NCBI GenBank assembly: GCA_963575745.1
Contig: CAUYUJ010007224.1
Location: forward strand, 378,501-442,500
DNA from: Prorocentrum cordatum
Lineage: Eukaryota > Sar > Dinophyceae > Prorocentrales > Prorocentraceae
DNA: 64,000 nucleotides
Direction of reading: 5' to 3'
Shown here: piece by piece, positions 62,635 through 64,000 of the stretch
How the letters are laid out: every line of letters begins with the position of its first letter
Numbering within the stretch: position 1 is the first letter of the stretch
Notes under the pieces: generated by a model
Told to the model about the DNA's origin: nothing
What the model saw: only the letters and a program-made list of their open reading frames with translations
Databases searched by the model: none
Program-made: the position numbers and the translations under genes

Positions 62635-63370
62635 GGAACAGAAGCTGACCCGCGCAGTGCCATGCGCGGCGAAGGAACCAAGGGAGCAAACCACACGAAT
62701 GGACAGCATCATAATCGAAGTACATCACGTAGCGGAGAGGCCATTCGACGAAGCATCACATACTGACACTTGATGGGCACCAACACGTACGCAGCTCGAA
62801 AACAGCGACTCAACGCATTGTCTTGAGCAGTAGCCCGCAGTACCGCGTGAAAGCCTAGCATCGTCGAGCACATCAGAGCCCAGCGTGGAATAGTCTGGCA
62901 AAAAGTGAAAACAGTGCGTGGACCGGTAAGCAGCAAAGCACAATACAGCGTAGCATAACAGTGTAGCAAAACACTGCGCGGCATAGCTCAGCGTAGCGTA
63001 GCATGGGTTGGCATGGCAGCATTGCGCCAGGGCACTGCGTAACAGATGGCGAACCACTGCCGTAGGCACAGAGCCAGTACCCCTGTTGCGCGTGGGTGCG
63101 TCTGGAGCAGGGATGGACAGACGACAAACCAACCGGCGAGAAGGGGGGGCGGGGGCGAAAGAGGCAGCGGCATCATACGAAGCGAGCCAGTGCGCAACAG
63201 CAGACTGCAATCTATCCTGTTCAAAATCAAAGAGAGGGGCAGGACAGATTCTAGCGGAGCAGCAGGGGAGACAGCACAACAGCACACGCTGAGCCGATGC
63301 AGAACAGCCACGAGGAGAAGGGGGAGCTTGACGGACGCGAGGGGCAAACGAGGCTGGCCCTTCGCCCAGG
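62635..63370. other. Gene-free stretch upstream of a likely exon
   Basis: GCATAGC/GCGTAGC-rich pentamer-like DNA at 62940-63030. If the exon at 63371 is real, the right part is its upstream intron; it ends GGCCCTTCGCCCAG. Confidence 0.4.
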
Positions 63371-63495
63371 TGATGACGCCTCAGTCGAGGCTGCTCTTCC
63401 TCGACCGCACGCACATGCGCGACGAGGTCGAGCAGAAGGCCTTCCGCGCGGTGGCCGACGCGATCCGCGACGAGAGCTTCCTGAAGCCCTGCGAG
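63371..63495 (+). CDS. Likely exon of an unknown gene
   Basis: After CTTCGCCCAG at 63370 the frame reads VMTPQSRLLFLDRTHMRDEV, then EQKAFRAVADAIRDESFLK. Third positions are almost all G or C, unlike the surrounding DNA, and the sequence is plausible amphipathic protein. The end is uncertain (about 63495), where Gly/Ala/Pro-rich GC noise begins. The acceptor fits AG|G. No family recognised; the rest of the gene would lie to the right or upstream in unrecognised exons. Confidence 0.45.
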
Positions 63496-63592
63496 GCCCC
63501 CGCGCGGGGGGGCGGCAGAGCCTCGGGCGCCGTGGCGCGCCCTGCTCCCGGCGGGGCTTCGCGCCCCCCCCCCGGGGTCCTTCGGGCTCTTG

Positions 63593-63720
63593 GCATCGCT
63601 CGGACGTGTGCGTAGTATTTCCTTCGGCGAGGACCACCGAGGAGCATCCTTGCTCATGTGGCGAAGAAACCACGCACGGAACCGACAGAAAGCACAGGGA
63701 ATGGACGTCCGAGCGGTGGC
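63593..63720. mobile_element. MITE-like element, TIR GCTCGGACGT, intact copy
   Basis: GCATCGCTCGGACGTGTGCG at the left, GGACGTCCGAGCGGTGGC at the right, 128 bp. It shares TCGGCGAGG..C with the 33.4-kb copy and CACGCACGGAACCGAC with both others. Confidence 0.75.
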
Positions 63721-63968
63721 CAGGGCTGGGCCAGGACGAGGACGCATCCGTTCCGAGCGTTCCAGGACGCTCTCAGAGCGCGGCGCTCCGGGGAGGCGCG
63801 GCGCCCGAGACATCCCTCAGGGCCGCCGGCTCGCAGCGCTTCTCGACGTGCTCTCGCCCGAGCTGGTATTCGTCCTGGTTTCGTCTTAGTCCTCCCCCTC
63901 GCGCCTCCCCCGCGCACGCACGTGCGAGCACGAGCGCGCTCGCGGGGCGTGAGAGGAGCGGTGAAGGA

Positions 63969-64000
63969 CGGAGGAGGAGGAGGAGGAGGAGGAGGACCAG
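63969..64000 (+). repeat. (GGA)n tract running into the window edge
   Basis: GGAGGAGGAGG to near position 63997; may continue beyond the window. Confidence 0.8.

Overview
The window looks like nuclear DNA of a dinoflagellate; I cannot name the species. The reasons are: (i) a near-match (20 of 22 bases) to the dinoflagellate trans-splicing leader, embedded in the genome just upstream of an ORF; (ii) GC-rich coding exons separated by long low-complexity introns whose 3' ends read AG|G; (iii) retroelements with RT, RNase H and tyrosine recombinase; (iv) very abundant satellites, purine triplet tracts and foldback/MITE-like elements. No rRNA, no convincing tRNA and no CRISPR array were seen. All supported coding sequence is on the + strand.

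Layout. About 1-11.4 kb is a Ty1/copia-type retroelement. The end of the integrase region, RT and RNase H are visible, followed by an unusually long downstream coding region of roughly 2,300 residues in three frames. That region contains a domain resembling RNA 2'-phosphotransferase (Tpt1/KptA) and a C4 zinc ribbon. One frame break is explained by a local 192-bp tandem duplication. Its 3' flank carries three related stem-loops. From 12.5 to 20.7 kb a multi-exon gene of unknown function runs on + (at least seven exons, about 1,150 codons), with introns full of short tandem duplications. From 20.7 to 40.5 kb there is essentially no recognisable gene. That stretch holds microsatellites, long (GGA)n tracts, foldbacks and several MITE-like families, plus one possible small exon at 39.8 kb.

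From 40,575 to 47,467 lies an end-to-end Ngaro-type tyrosine-recombinase retrotransposon. It has A1-[gag-pol-YR]-B1-A2-B2 split direct repeats, and the trinucleotide TCA occurs at both ends and at the B1/A2 junction. Its gag-like and pol ORFs carry a stop and frame breaks. The YR ORF starts 9 bp after the leader-like 22-mer, as a trans-spliced mRNA would. From 47.5 to 64 kb the DNA is repeat-dominated: a TTGCA-type array, 73-bp and ~100-bp tandem repeats, G-rich and CAA tracts, a 3.7-kb ~110-bp satellite with an inverted right end, a 94-bp satellite interrupted by an AT-rich insert, three MITE-like families, more GGA tracts, and one likely exon near 63.4 kb.

The window therefore holds two retroelements with unusual cargo, one lineage-specific gene, and a dense field of non-autonomous elements and satellites. 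Domain names rest on motif recognition by eye; no database search was run.
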